Positions 1 through 12,272 of a stretch of DNA of 64,000 nt are shown one piece after another. The notes beneath the pieces are model-generated. The model saw only the letters and a program-made list of their open reading frames with translations, had not been told where the DNA came from and searched no databases. The position numbers were made by a program, and so were the translations under genes. Positions within the stretch are counted from its first letter, which is position 1; every line of letters begins with the position of its first letter. This stretch comes from Epiperipatus broadwayi (lineage: Eukaryota > Onychophora > Udeonychophora > Euonychophora > Peripatidae). The stretch covers positions 186,001 through 250,000 of the forward strand of contig JAQFVV010006274.1 of the NCBI GenBank assembly GCA_028023455.1, written 5' to 3'.

Positions 1-1136
1 AACTTGGTTCGATGAAAAATAACAAACAAAATTATTAACAGCAAACAATAACTTTAATGAAATAGTATTATATGATAATAATAAAAAAATCTATTTGCAT
101 ATTTATAATTAAGGAACTTATATGACAATCACATGTGAGAGAGAAAAAATCTTTGTAACTTACAATATCTTTGAGGATAACTACAGAAAATTCAGTTGAT
201 TTACTTTGACATCTTTGTGAGCTCACATGTACATTTTGTATCTGTAAACATGGGAACATAACCAGTAATCATTGAATTTTAATGTTTTCTGCAACTACAA
301 GATTTTAGCTTGCAGTTTCTTCTGAGCATTTAAAATAGATAGATTTGCATGTTAATTATGGAAATACATTTCCAAGAAATAATAACTTTAGAGTAGTTTT
401 TTTCTTTCTTTAGCAAGTAAAAATGTTACATATTTCTTCAGCTTTCAATAATGATCAATAGATCAACAAAATCAGATTAAACTTTAAACCAGCTCTATAA
501 TCAGCTGCACTACTGATGGAGGATTTGCCACTAATACAATTTTCTTCTTCTTCCTCCTTTCCTTATGTATTGATTTCTATATTTACATATACCATTTTCA
601 AACTTCTTATACACTTAACAATACTAATTTTTTACACCAAAACTTTGCTCTTACAGTTACAACTATCCTGCAGTCATCATCAGAGCTACAATATCCAAAT
701 ATATAATCATATAATTAATACATTATATTTATATGCACAGTAAAAAAAAAACAACAAATATCTTAACTTGACCATTATAAATAATCATTTCCCATTTTAT
801 AATTCTATTCTTAACTAATTTTATTTTTTTATTTATATAATTTTATTATTAAATTATTCTAAAACTATTTATTATAATTTCAAAACCTTAATCTTTAAAC
901 TCTACTATTTAACCTATCATTTTTTTTTTTACTTATATTTCAATTACTTCTAAACTTTATTTTATTATATATTTTTAACTATAATCTTTTTTACATTATA
1001 AATTATCTTTTTTGATTACATTAATAAATACTTACATCTTTCTAATCCTATTTCCATAAACCAACTGACAAATTTTCAAAAATACTTATACTTGCTTAAC
1101 AATTCCCTCTATTATTATTTTCTTCAACTTTATTTT
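1..1136. other. AT-rich sequence without recognised gene
   Basis: I see no protein family, RNA or repeat border here. The stretch 740-1136 is very T-rich and low in complexity; it lies downstream of the Penelope endonuclease (minus orientation) and may be its 3' untranslated region. Short ORFs in this interval have no recognisable content. Confidence 0.5.
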
Positions 1137-2090
1137 TTAAATCTTTTTATATTCAAACAATAATAATAATAAACTATAATTATTCATAAAATTATTGTCT
1201 TTACCCCCAAAATCCCTATTAAGACTTGGTTTTATGTTTTTAATCAATATTGCCTCTTTAATTTTCCTATCTCTTCTATTATTTGTATAATTAAACATTT
1301 TTATACTATCCTTTTCAAACCTATGACTTGTTTCTAATGAATGCAAATAAATATGTGACATTTTATCATACTTATATTGAATTAATCTTGTATAAATTGA
1401 ATTCTTTGTCTCGCCTGCATAATTAATTTTTATATTTTTACTTTTACATGACTTACATTCAATTTTATATACCCCATTTATGCATTTTTCTACTTTTCTT
1501 ACATATTTATTATCTAATATATTAAGTATATTTTTCCCTTTATTTACTATTTTATTACATTATTAAACTTTTTATTAATTTTAATAATTATTTTATTCAT
1601 CCTTTTTACAATACTATTATTATAAATTCTAATACCTACAAATTCATTCTTATCTATTTTATCTTTTCTACAGACTATCTCTTTTATTCTTATATTTCAT
1701 ATTAAAATTTTTAATAACATTATATATATATATTATTATAATTGTAGCCAACATTTAACAATTCATTCGAATACATTTCAATATTTTTACCTTTATCCGA
1801 TGAGTATTTACAAAGGCTATTATTTCTAAATAAGAAGAATCTCAAATTTATGTAATATTGGCATTCTTGATTTATTTGGAATATAACCTCTTTATGCTAT
1901 TGGTTTAATGGTCATACAGTAATCCAGCTTACATTGATTTCTTATTATTTTAAGATCAAGAAACTGAATGCATATTAAATTTTCATCTGTTTTTATCCAT
2001 TTTAAGCCATTTAAATTATTTAATTCTTTAAACACCTCTTTAATTGTATTTGGCCTGTCTCATACAAAAATATCATCGACATATCGATAT
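1137..2090 (-). pseudogene. Penelope-like element, RT C-terminal half plus GIY-YIG endonuclease (decayed)
   Basis: Read on the minus strand from 2090 down, a broken polyprotein shows the RT catalytic motif C YRYVDDIFV (about 2063-2089). It continues with a segment containing LNGLKW and FLDLKI (1946-1963), an RT thumb-like stretch ending LLNVGYNY, then GVYKIECKSCK (about 1441-1482) with CxxC, YAGETK, and a C-terminal block with LETSHRFEKDS and LNRDFGG (to about 1205). YVDDIF, FLDLKI and the terminal GIY-YIG nuclease in this order are diagnostic of EN+ Penelope-like retroelements. Several stops and frameshifts interrupt it, and nothing resembling the upstream RT palm lies beyond 2090, so the copy is 5' truncated and inactive. 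Confidence 0.8.
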
Positions 2091-4779
2091 ATATACAGTA
2101 ATAATAATATGTATGTATTGAAGCGGTTGGAAGATCACTCTGATTATTTAAATTAAAAAAAATTATTATTATTGAATCTCGATCCACTCTAGCTACATGT
2201 TTAAAATTGCAGCACACCAACCCGACAAGTGGAGAAGTCAAATACAGAAGATAAAGATCACCAATGGCACCTATAACCCAACCACAGCTATAAAAAATAT
2301 AACCTGCAGCCACATTTCCAGGCTACAGAACTTCTCGGCTGCTAAATTTCAGCTCTCCTGCCATCCAAAGCATTTTATTTATTTTGAAGTAAACCCTCAG
2401 GCATCAGCTAATCATAATCTATAATCAGCATGCCTGGATGACAGGTAAACACATTTAGAATTTGTTTTAACCCTTTTCTACCTCTCTTGTTTATTTATAA
2501 AAAGGTAAATTATAATACGCCACTTAAGGCCTGCTCTTAATTACAGATCAACTAATGGTGGTATGCCTGGTAAGAGAAGCTATCAAAAATATAATTAGCA
2601 ACCAAACATTTTATTTTAAAATAATTTTAATTAATAATAAAAGAAAATGATGGAACATATTTAGCAGAAGGAATATTATAAAACTGATAGCATACTTTTA
2701 TAAATACATGATAATAAGAATAATATAACTAATTATACATTTACATATACCCACATATTAGAAACTACATACTGATTATTCAAGGAAGGCTTTATACATA
2801 TTTAGCTAAATTCATTATGAGAGATTAAATGTATATGCACATAATAAAGCTCATTTTATATGATAATTACAAAAGGCACTCAAAATTGCTGCAGCTATTA
2901 ATATTCAACAATGTCAACATCAGTTTATGAATGGGAATAAGCAAGTTCATATTTGTCTAGAACTTTTGCACTCATACTTTGGGAATATGGCTCCTTGCTT
3001 CATCTCTGTTAAATTGTTTACCAACCGGTTGGATTTTGGGCTTCCTAACAGCTTTTGCTCTTGGCTAACTTCCTTTGTTTATTGAGATAGACATCCTTAG
3101 TTGCTCAGATTATTGCACAGGCATGACTTCTAAATGAAGGACTTTCTGGTGTTCTGAAAGACCTCATGACCCAAATATGTGAAACAAAATCAGAAAATCA
3201 GAGTCCAAATAATAATGAATAGATTTTTAGTCCTTTTATATGATTTCCTCTCATTGTCTCTTTTATCACTCCTAATTAATTTGTAAATTTTATTAATTAT
3301 ATTTCCATTGCTTTGTTAATCTGCATACGTGCTTAGATTAATCTAGCTTTTGGATAAGATATCATTCTGAATTACTTCCCATTATTTTCATTTATTGTAA
3401 ATTCTAATTATTATTTCCTCCTTCTGTTTATTGGCCGAGCATTCTCTGAGTAAATTTAAATTTATATGCTTTCCTTTTATATTTCAACTGAATTTCACTT
3501 TTACACATGCACATCTCTTTTTTCTTTCTTTTAAAATTCATGACAAGAAAGAACTTCAATTTTACCTTTTATTTAGTTAGATTCCCCCCCCTCTCTAATG
3601 GCTTCTTTTTTTTTTACACTAGTTAAACTGTAGTGTTTGCCCTTTAGTGATCTGCGCTAATAAAAAAAAACCTCTTTAACTTTCTAAATAAACTTCTGTT
3701 TCTTACATTCTTTTAAATCAGATTGCTATTTACTACTTTTAATAATCCTTTTAGCGAAATTTACTTCATTCATTCTAGGTTTTATTCCTTTAAATTTTTG
3801 TTTTACAATTCTTTAAGCTACTTTCGACTCTTTTTATTTTAACAATTTTTATTTTTAAAAATTACGAACATATAACACTGTTCACTAGCAGTACAGTATG
3901 TATATATTTATTACACTTTCTTGTATGAAATTAAATTGATACATTTTATATAAAAGTAATATATCCAAGATATATATAAACATATTTTTAGATATATGTG
4001 ATTAAAGCAGACCAGATTAACTAACAAATAATTCTTAAATATAAGCAATATAAGCATGAATATGTAAACACAGACTTAGATATGTGTAATTAAAGAAGAC
4101 CAGTTTAACTATTGAATAATTTATTATTATCATTTCATTATTTTCTTATTCATATTTTCTCAAAATGAAATATAATATTTATATGAATTTCAAAAATGTA
4201 ATACACCATGTCTTAATTATACAGTATTTATCTTAATGCAACAATTCAGAATTGGCTTTCATTTGGCAATGCAATAATTTAATGATCACATCTTTAAATT
4301 ATTTAAAAATAATATATATTATAACAATGCAATACTTACTGAACTTCATAAGAAATGCATGTGTTTATATCTAGTAGTAAAATCATGCATAAATATATAA
4401 TATAGGATTTATACAAAATAATAGGAACATATTGATATCTGTATTATTACAATGTAGCAATGCTATTTGCAACCATAATTTATATTTTATGTAGGATATA
4501 ACTAGAAAATATTTATTTACTGTCTAGAAAAATACAAAACTTAATAAAGAAAATCATCAAGTTCTTTAAAAGATGTTAATTTAGAATATTAACTTTTTTC
4601 TCCTTAATCATGGAATAAGAGTGAAAAACAGTTTCAACAATAAGTAAAGTAATTTGATATGCTTATAGAAGATGTGTAATATCAACCTCATGTCTCACAA
4701 AAAAATATATTTGTCTTCATGGCTGTATAAATTAAAGAATTATCATCTAGGAAGAGGATGATGCTATTTCAAAATAATG
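2091..4779. other. AT-rich intergenic sequence
   Basis: No gene or bordered repeat is recognised. The part at 2190-2450 is less AT-rich and may be a fragment of an unrecognised repeat joined to the truncated Penelope-like element, but it shows no coding motif. Homopolymer and dinucleotide tracts are frequent. Confidence 0.4.
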
Positions 4780-4871
4780 TTTACTCACGAAATGAATAGA
4801 TGTGATACATTCTCGCCACATAATAACATGATATAATTATGATAGTTTCACCACCATATTTTATAGTTGAA

Positions 4872-4950
4872 AATAATCTGGTTAATAGAATTCTTCTGGG
4901 GCTTTTTAAAAGTAATCTGATTGATAAAATTCTTTTGGGGCTAAAAAATG
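4872..4950. repeat. Two-copy tandem duplication, period about 42 bp
   Basis: The blocks at about 4872-4902 and 4914-4942 share most of their bases, each carrying an AATCTG core followed by ATTCTTYTGGGGCT. It looks like a local duplication rather than a mobile element. Confidence 0.55.
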
Positions 4951-5064
4951 TAATTGGGGAAAGTGTAATCATTGATTCATTAGACCATAAGACACACTTC
5001 TAGATATCTACTGTCTAGTTCCCCTGTTCTTAAAATCATTGTTTCCAAATTGAAGTTTGAGTGC

Positions 5065-5135
5065 GAGAATTGGAATTGATTTGAGGACTGTAGAGTCTGA
5101 CACTCTACCATTGTGTAACAGAAATTAGTCAACTT
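5065..5135 (-). repeat. tRNA-like remnant, possible tRNA-derived SINE head
   Basis: On the minus strand the sequence holds TTACACAATGGTAGAGTG, close to a tRNA A box and D-arm. It is followed by a potential anticodon-stem segment with GACT and AGTC paired around CTAC. The T-arm side is decayed (CAAATCAATTCC in place of GGTTCAAATCC), so this is not a functional tRNA. A SINE head or dead tRNA copy is the simplest reading; no SINE body or tail is recognised. Confidence 0.3.
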
Positions 5136-6038
5136 ATATTTCAAAATCCAATGTCTACTAAAATATTCTATCATGAGTAGAACCTTCATGACCAAAATAT
5201 TTTCAGACGTAGATTGATCTTGCTGAGATTTGTTACACAATGACTTTATATTTTTTGACTACAATCATTTATAAAGACTGTTAGCCTCACTCAGAAACTA
5301 TAGAATTCTAATCCCAGCTGGTTGTAAAATATTCTACTTTCATGTCTTTAATAAAGTAGTTTTCATCATCAAAATAGTCGACCTAAAACTTTATCTAGTT
5401 CAGCAGTTTTAGATATTAACATTCTAACTAATCAGACACAAGCAAACTGATTCTTTTTAATTCATATAGATCCTATATTTTACTTCATGGACACATGAAA
5501 TGGATTTCAGCTTCCTTCAAAAATACATCTTTCTATCTTCTTATGATTCACTTGTAAAATTAAAATTAATGCATTAGTGTTTATTTACAATATCTATGCA
5601 ATATATATAATATCAAAAAAAAAATGCTAATATGATAAGTAATTTTAACATTGAATGAATGTCTACATATAAGAATTTGTCATTAAAAAAATAATACATT
5701 ATTCACTAGAAAAATTTATATCCATATCAAATAAATTAAAACATTTTAAAAATAATTTACAATTGTTGTTTTCTATGAAGTCTAAATCATTGAAATATAT
5801 TATTTCAATTTTTACACAATTCATAAAAAAATGGCTTTACAATGTAAGTGAAGAGTAGACATGTTAAACATATCAATACATAATATATACAGATATCAAT
5901 GATTTTTATACAAACACTAATAGAAACTTCTAAAATATTTTTCGAAGTGAGTAACTGTTCATAGGATACATTAGTAGAATGCAGAATAAAATTATATTCC
6001 ATTTTAATTAATGATTCATTATCAAATAAAAACAACAT

Positions 6039-6257
6039 TTAACATTTTTCAATTTCTAAGCCAAAATCCATATTATACACTAAGCGTAAATCATCCTGAA
6101 GACGTATTCCATATAATGAAGATTTAACAGCTAGATCAAATCGCAATTCATCTTTCAGTGTAAACATACCTTCTTCCAAGGCCATCATGTCAATAACATT
6201 TCGAAAGAGAGTAAATGAAAATTGTTGAATAGCAGTCTCCATCAAAGATTTAAATTC
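6039..6257 (-). CDS. Candidate terminal coding exon of an unidentified host gene
   Basis: The minus strand has a splice-acceptor-like TTTTTATTTATAG ending just before 6257. An open frame then starts EFKSLMETAIQQ, continues through FTLFRNVIDMMALEEG, FTLKDELRFDLAVKSS and YGIRLQDDLRLVYN, and stops at TAA 6039-6041. The amino acid mix (balanced charged and hydrophobic residues, few Asn/Ile/Lys runs) is unlike the random AT-rich ORFs nearby, so I think it is real coding sequence. The family is not recognised. Upstream exons would lie above 6257, across the repeat-filled region, but I could not locate any. It could alternatively be a retrocopy fragment. Confidence 0.45.
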   Translation of the reverse strand, partial: EFKSLMETAIQQFSFTLFRNVIDMMALEEGMFTLKDELRFDLAVKSSLYGIRLQDDLRLVYNMDFGLEIEKC

Positions 6258-6559
6258 CTATAAATAAAAAGTAAATTTTAGTATATTGCATAATTATCAT
6301 TAAAAATAAATGACTACTTTGCTGACAAGAACATAATTTAAGTACTTATCTCAATATATTATTGCCTAGATTGTTATCGCTCAATAAATAACATTAAATG
6401 GTAGGAATTATTTAGAAATTATTACATTTAATGTAACTGTATATAGATTTTAAATTTAATAAAAGACAAATATAGCAATGATATTTTTCATAGATAATAA
6501 TAAATTCCATCTTTCCCGATCTACATTTCCATATATTTTAATAGTTAACTTACAGAAAT

Positions 6560-7074
6560 ATGCATGTATATATATATATATATTTGTCACTGAATTAAGT
6601 ATGTAAACATAATCAACTTAATAGACAACCGTATATTTTAATCATATATTTATTTTTCATATACAAAAGTAATTGGCTTTCATTCAAAATTGAACCTTGT
6701 CAGGATGTTATGTTAATTTAAAATGTCATGTGATTTATGTATCATCTCAACACACCCTCTATTGACCAACCTCAATTCTTAAAAATGTTTTTATACTCTT
6801 CAATTTTTATTTAATGCCTATTTTTCTCCCAACTTTATTGAGCCCTATACTAAATTCATACATTTCTCTTTATTTTCATGTATATATATTATCTCATACA
6901 CTTTCCTTTGTCTATAATTTCTACAATATTTTATCACTTCAATACTTTGTTCACATTTCATAATATGCCCTGTTTCTAAAAAAAATGGTACTGACTTAAT
7001 ATCTTTCCTATTTATTGCTCTGTCATGCTCTTCACATCTTACTTTTCACTGACTGACCTATATATATATATATA
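6560..7074 (-). pseudogene. Penelope-like element 2, left arm: GIY-YIG endonuclease end and 3' region
   Basis: This is the reverse complement of the sequence at 10740-11095 and carries the same decayed endonuclease end plus about 130 bp of 3' region that the right arm has lost. It breaks off at the TA run 7059-7074, where noncoding element A1 begins. The interrupted sequence resumes at 10350, on the other side of A1. Stops and frameshifts make it inactive. Confidence 0.65.
7059..7074. repeat. (TA)8 tract at the hairpin end of element A1
   Basis: Eight TA units precede the terminal TTGAAGC of A1, and three more follow its other end at 10350. The homologous uninterrupted site in the right arm of the palindrome (about 10742-10751) has only four TA units, so the insertion coincides with growth of the tract. 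Confidence 0.7.
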
Positions 7075-7075
7075 T

Positions 7076-7109
7076 TGAAGCTGGAAATATAGTACATATT
7101 TCTGCTTCA
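7076..7109 (-). other. 3'-terminal hairpin of A1
   Basis: TGAAGC at 7076-7081 pairs with GCTTCA at 7104-7109, with an additional AAATA/TATTT pairing inside the loop. The outer stem stops one base short of the element end. The same hairpin form ends A2, B, C and D. Confidence 0.7.
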
Positions 7110-7288
7110 CCTAGTGCCAATGTCATCACCACTAATATGGGTTTGAACGCAACCTTTTATATTAACTGACACCCATCTCATAATAGGTGGTAGTATATTT
7201 ATAATCAATATTATAATCTTTTATCTAATTAATTTGTATTTTATGATTAACTAACCTTTTTATAATAGTTTATTTATTTTATAATATT

Positions 7289-7378
7289 TGTAAAACTGTA
7301 TATTATGTTTATTTTATTAAATTGGCATTGATATGTAAAACTGTATATTATGTTTATTTTATTAAATTGGCATTGATA
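7289..7378. repeat. Exact 45-bp tandem duplication inside A1
   Basis: Two adjacent identical 45-bp units beginning TGTAAAACTG. The corresponding place in A2 (about 61685-61730) has a single unit, so the duplication arose after the two copies separated. Confidence 0.85.
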
Positions 7379-9278
7379 TGTAACTGAATCCTAGATATCT
7401 ATAAAATGTTGCAAATATTTTATATTCTTCTATTAAAGTTCATTCTTCTTAAATTAATCAGTTGGTAACATTTTATATTTATCTTTTGATAAATGTACAT
7501 TAAAGGATCAATTATGTAAACAATGTAATATTTGTAAGAAATATTTTGTAAATTTCTATTTAAGTTTATGTGAAATATTAAATTTGAAAGTCATTGTACC
7601 AAATTCCTAAAAATTTACTGAATAAAATTTACATTTTTGTTAATCTAAATCTTAATTAAATAGACTTTCTTAGTACAATGTCTGATAAACTGAATATACT
7701 TGTTGCTGTTTTCTTTTAATTAGCAAATGAACCCTTGGGGCATGTTTAATGCAGGATGATAGATTTCCCTCCAAAGCAGGCACCAACCTCAGAGAAATGC
7801 TTAGAGTGATTGCAATTAGCAGTTGTCACTGTAGATTGAATCCTATAGATAAAGCCAGATCACATAAATAGTGGAAATTTTTGATAAGAGAGGATTATTG
7901 TTTGAAGAGTTCACTGAAGAGAGTAGTTTAGATTTACAGTACATTGTGATTAAAGAAATGACTGGGTGAAAAGATCGGCAGTTGCTTCCTGGAGCTGTTT
8001 CCACCAGCTCATCAATGCCATTCCAGTGCTTTCAATATTTAGCTGGAGACTGTATTGTCAAGGAAGCCTGCTAAATGATCTGACTGAATAACTGCCTGTT
8101 TCAAGCCATGGAATGTCTACAGATTGATTCGGAGGTAATGTCCAATTTGCCGCAAGCCACTGATTCTATTTTACCTGTTTATAAATCAATATTAATTTAT
8201 ATTTTATATATCTGTAATGTTTATACAACTTAGTTTTAAATGCGTCTTTTAATTTTTCTCTTAAATTTAAAATATCAATTCTTCTTAAAATCTCATATTA
8301 TTTTGATGCGGCAAATTTGAATTAATTTTTGTTGGTTTATTTATAATATTGACTTGCTGAAACTTCCAGGTATAAAAACTCAACAAGAAATTAGCTTTAA
8401 ACCTCCCTCTTACTTTCTCCATTTAAAAATCATTACCGGAGACTTATTTCCCTTAAATTAATTAATTAAAGAAAGCTCATTTAGTTTTGTACCTTATATT
8501 ATAAATTTGTTTTAAATGATAGAAATTATTTTAAAAATTAGATGTGTTATTATTACCTCCAATTTAAAATTGCCCTCGTAAATTTTTCTGAAAGAATAAA
8601 GAATTTTAGTAAATCAGTTAAGTAAATCTATTACAATTTCTGTAAAACAAATGTTTTGAAAGAAAATCGTTGAAAGCATTTTATCAGTATATATTTCATA
8701 CATATATATTTTTATTTGTCAGAAAATAGTAAAAATTCGATGTATAATTTATTAGGCTGCATATTATCAAACTTCACCAGAAGTGAGTTTGATATTTAAT
8801 ACCCAGTTTGTTTATGTTAATTAAAACAGATTTATTTTGTAATCTTCAACGATGAACTATTTAATAACTTACTAATACATGAAATATTTGGAAAGTGTGG
8901 AAAACAATTTATATTTTAAATTTTAATTCTTGCCTTCCCTTTTTATAATATAATTTATGATTCATTCATTGATGGCCTAAGGTTTCTGGGAATTTCTATT
9001 ATGTCAGGGAGCCGATTATTTTAATCAGGGATTAAATTATTTTCATCAGTGAAAAACTCTCTATCTATATATGTCTAAGGCATTATGTATTTATAGTTAC
9101 AACCATTTCTTTATTAGTGTTATTCTTGCTTTGCTACATACCTCTCAGGACCTTCGGAAGTTTAAATATGACCAGTCCAATCTTTCACTTTCCCTCGAAG
9201 TAGACATAGTTCATACCAAGAGATCTTTTTTATTGGGCATTGCCATTAAGATGTGTATGGAAGTCCAGCACATCAAAA

Positions 9279-9279
9279 A

Positions 9280-9346
<67 letters not shown>
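9279..9346. repeat. (ATT)n microsatellite inside A1, about 22 units
   Basis: An uninterrupted ATT run between AAAAAT and CAGAGACATG. A2 has only about two units at the homologous position (about 59846-59856), so this is an expansion within one copy. Confidence 0.95.
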
Positions 9347-9349
<3 letters not shown>

Positions 9350-10349
9350 AGACATGTTTTGGCTGGAGGCCTGCATTTCTCATCATCTACCTATATATAC
9401 CAGGGATTTCTTTTAGCAAAGCCACCTAGAGGTTCGTAACAGACCTCATTTATTTTTGTTGTAATCCATAATAGCATACTGCCTTCATCATCATTTTATA
9501 TCTTTATTTAGCAAAACTGAAATGCTCTCTGCCATGATGACACGTCTTCCACAAACCAATCCTGATAATTAATTAAATATGATTATCTAATTTATTTAAA
9601 ATGAACTATTTTGCTTTCCAAACTCATTATAGAAAACTGATTTAAATATAATAGTGTTTTAAATGCACATCTTTCATGTCTTGTAATATATATATATATA
9701 TAATAGATTTGTAATCTCTTAAAGAGGGCTAATAATATTTTATTGCTGATTGGTTCTTGGCAGACCAATTAACAAACTTTTACTTTGTTGTCAAATGCCT
9801 TGCATTTAGCCGCATCAAAACGAATTAAATAAAAATAACCGAGTTGTATAAACAAAACCCAACTTATTTTGTAACTAAATTTCTTAATAAATTCCTGTAA
9901 TATTATTATTTTAAATAAGCTTAGTTTGTCATCACTCCGAATCTCTAAGGCTAATTACTCTATTTATTTATAATATTTCTTTGATTTAATTCACTTCTTT
10001 GTAATGTTGCCAAAAATAATTACAATTATTATGGTTCAAACCATTAGTAATCGATATCCAATCACATCTGTACCACTCTGCAATTCACTAAATCCTTAAT
10101 TTCTTATATAAACCTGTTATTATTTTGAGTCTCTTTGTGAACCATGACCTCCAGCTGGGACGGAATAAAATCAAGCACTGCTCGTGTCATCACAAATGTT
10201 ATCCATTAGTCAGAGAGGCAATAGTTCAGGCAAATCGGTTAGGATTCACCCTTGTCCTGACATCTGTATCTTGTGCATGGTTGGATTCAAGGTACTTTTG
10301 CTTGGATTATTGGTCTTGTTGAATGAATACACAATTTTGACCGGCACAA

Positions 10350-10475
10350 TATATACCATCATACATCCCTACACATAATTTTATAAATTATTCCTATTTA
10401 AACACTCCTATCATTTCTCATTTTTGCAATATCTAATAACTTTTTTAATGATTTACTATTTTTTCATTGAATGTG
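10350..10475 (-). pseudogene. Penelope-like element 2, left arm continued beyond A1
   Basis: The sequence from the TATATACC junction at 10350 to about 10475 is the reverse complement of about 10620-10752. It completes the left arm of the palindrome after removal of A1. It covers the region upstream of the CxxC of the GIY-YIG domain. The two arms are separated by a unique loop at about 10476-10619. Confidence 0.65.
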
Positions 10476-10619
10476 GATATAAGGATAGGGTTATAAGAAA
10501 TATATTGAGGTATAGGAGTGAAAATAAGAAAGTTAGGAATAAAAGTGAAAGAAAGAATAAAAGATAGATTTCTATTCCATATTTGAAAAGAGATATATAA
10601 AATTCCAAATGATAGGGAA

Positions 10620-11095
10620 TATAGATAGAGGATGAAAAAATAGTAAATCATTAAAAAAGTTAGTGAGTATTGCAAATATAAAAAATGATATGAGTGATAA
10701 GATAGGAATAATTTATAAAATTATGTGTAAGGGATGTATGATGGTATATATAGATCAGTCAGGGAAAAGTAAGATAGAAAAAGGAAAGGAGAATGACAGA
10801 GCAATAAATAGGAAGAGATATTAAATCAGGACCATTTTATCATTTTTTAGAAACAGGGCATGTTATGAAATGTGAAAAAAATATTGAAGTAATAAAATAT
10901 TGTAGAAATTATAAAGAAAATGTATAAGATAAGATATATACATGAAAATAAAAAGAAATGTATGAATTTAGTACAATAAAGTTGAGGAAAAAATGGCCAT
11001 TAATTTATTAAATGAAAGATGAGTAGATGAAAATAAATATATGATTAAAATATATAGTTCTCTATTAAGTTGATTATGTTTACATATTCATTTCA
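10620..11095 (+). pseudogene. Penelope-like element 2, right arm: GIY-YIG endonuclease remnant
   Basis: The plus strand reads CKGCMMVYIDQSGKS (from 10726), then KENDRAIN and, after a frameshift, FYHFLETGHVMKCEKN. This is the pattern expected of a Penelope GIY-YIG nuclease: CxxC, YIGQSG, HxxAI and ETGH-like motifs. With the left arm (6560-7074 and 10350-10475) it forms a large inverted repeat. About 130 bp of the 3' region seen in the left arm is missing here. The copy is inactive. It belongs to a different family from the one at 1137-2090. Confidence 0.7.
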
Positions 11096-12272
11096 GTGAG
11101 AAAGTATATAAGAAAGACAACATAATGGTTTTACAAAGAATAACCATCAGGTGAAATATATTATAATGATAAATAAATGATGAATGGGGCTAGCTCTCAT
11201 TTATTGTATGGCACAAACTGGAAAAGCCAAAATTTTAATGATAAAGAATGGGATGAGTTTCAGTTGAATAATTCTAAGTTATTAATTATAATTTCAACAC
11301 TAAATATTATAAATGTACTAATGAGACTCAAATACCTAACTAAACATATTTCAGAAACAAAGGGGCATTTTACTCAATCTGAATCATATTTTGAATGATA
11401 AAATAAAAGATGTAAATAATCTATTCCAATAATTTAATCTTCTTAATGTTCAATAATGAAGCCATTCATAAAAATTCAAAAGCAACTAAATTGTTTCAAT
11501 ACTCTCATGACAAAGTAAATAAGAGTAAAAAAAAATTAAGCACTATAATATGACCCATGACTTGTGATAAGTGAGGTAGTCTTTAAAAAAAAAAACAAAT
11601 GATGTTAATCTTTATAAAGAAATAATAAGTTCATATTTTATTCACATTTATATAAGAATGACAATACTACTAATAATAACCATTTCATTACAAAGATTTT
11701 CAAGTTAATTTATGAATATCAGTATTTGAATAATAAATATTATAGAATATTTATATATTAAGAAAGACTATCTCAATTACATGAATAAACAACTTATAAT
11801 CCTTTAATTCATTAATAATCAAATAATTTGAGATAATAGGAAATTTGATTCTTTAACTCTATGAAATTCTACCAAATCTAAAATATATTCTCCTTAAACA
11901 TTATTCTCATAAATAGCAAAACATAAAATATATATAAATACTTCAAAAGACGAGTACTACTATAGATAAACTTATGAAGCTCAACTTCATTAATATTCAT
12001 CAGGACTCAAATAAATATGGTACTACAATAATTCTAAGAGTACTAATTTTCAATACATACTTATAAAATTACTTTCTCTATGTCTATGGGATCCTACATA
12101 TATTTTACAATATGAAAAACTATTACAAAACTAATTCACCTTTAAATGTATTTCCAATGATTAAATGAATTATCATAAATTATATATAAATACTGTAAAA
12201 TATATAAATACATATGTTAATAGCAGTAAAAATAATTTAATAATTTAGATAGACTTTATCCATGAGGTTCCA
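11096..12272. other. AT-rich sequence without recognised gene
   Basis: Nothing with a recognisable border or coding motif is seen between the Penelope palindrome and the target duplication of the LTR element. The ORF at 11177-11398 resembles no known protein. Confidence 0.45.

Larger units (their letters stand above)
7075..10349 (-). mobile_element. Noncoding TTG...CAA element A1 (3.3 kb)
   Basis: A1 and A2 (58843-61941) are inverted copies of one another along nearly their whole length, with the same two ends. Read on the minus strand, A1 begins TTGTGCCGGTCAAAA (at 10349) and ends in the hairpin TGAAGC...GCTTCA plus A against (TA)8 (7075-7109). Inside, GGTTAGGATTCACCC lies near the 5' end and GGGTTYRAAC-type sequence near the 3' end. 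It splits a Penelope-like fragment, which proves insertion. No protein is encoded: the ORF at 9071-9439 owes its length to an ATT microsatellite and is broken in A2. A promoter-like CATAAATAG lies at about 7862-7870. I know no described family with these ends; it is presumably non-autonomous. Confidence 0.75.

Noticed and set aside
2020-2313. 97-codon minus-strand ORF
   Set aside because: At its downstream end it overlaps the Penelope RT in the wrong frame; the YVDDIFV frame is the meaningful one there.
9071-9439. 122-codon ORF in A1, with a similar minus-strand ORF in A2 (59882-60073)
   Set aside because: Similarity follows from the two elements being copies. The A1 frame is extended by an ATT microsatellite read as poly-Ile, and the A2 frame is shortened by indels. 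There is no protein-level constraint.
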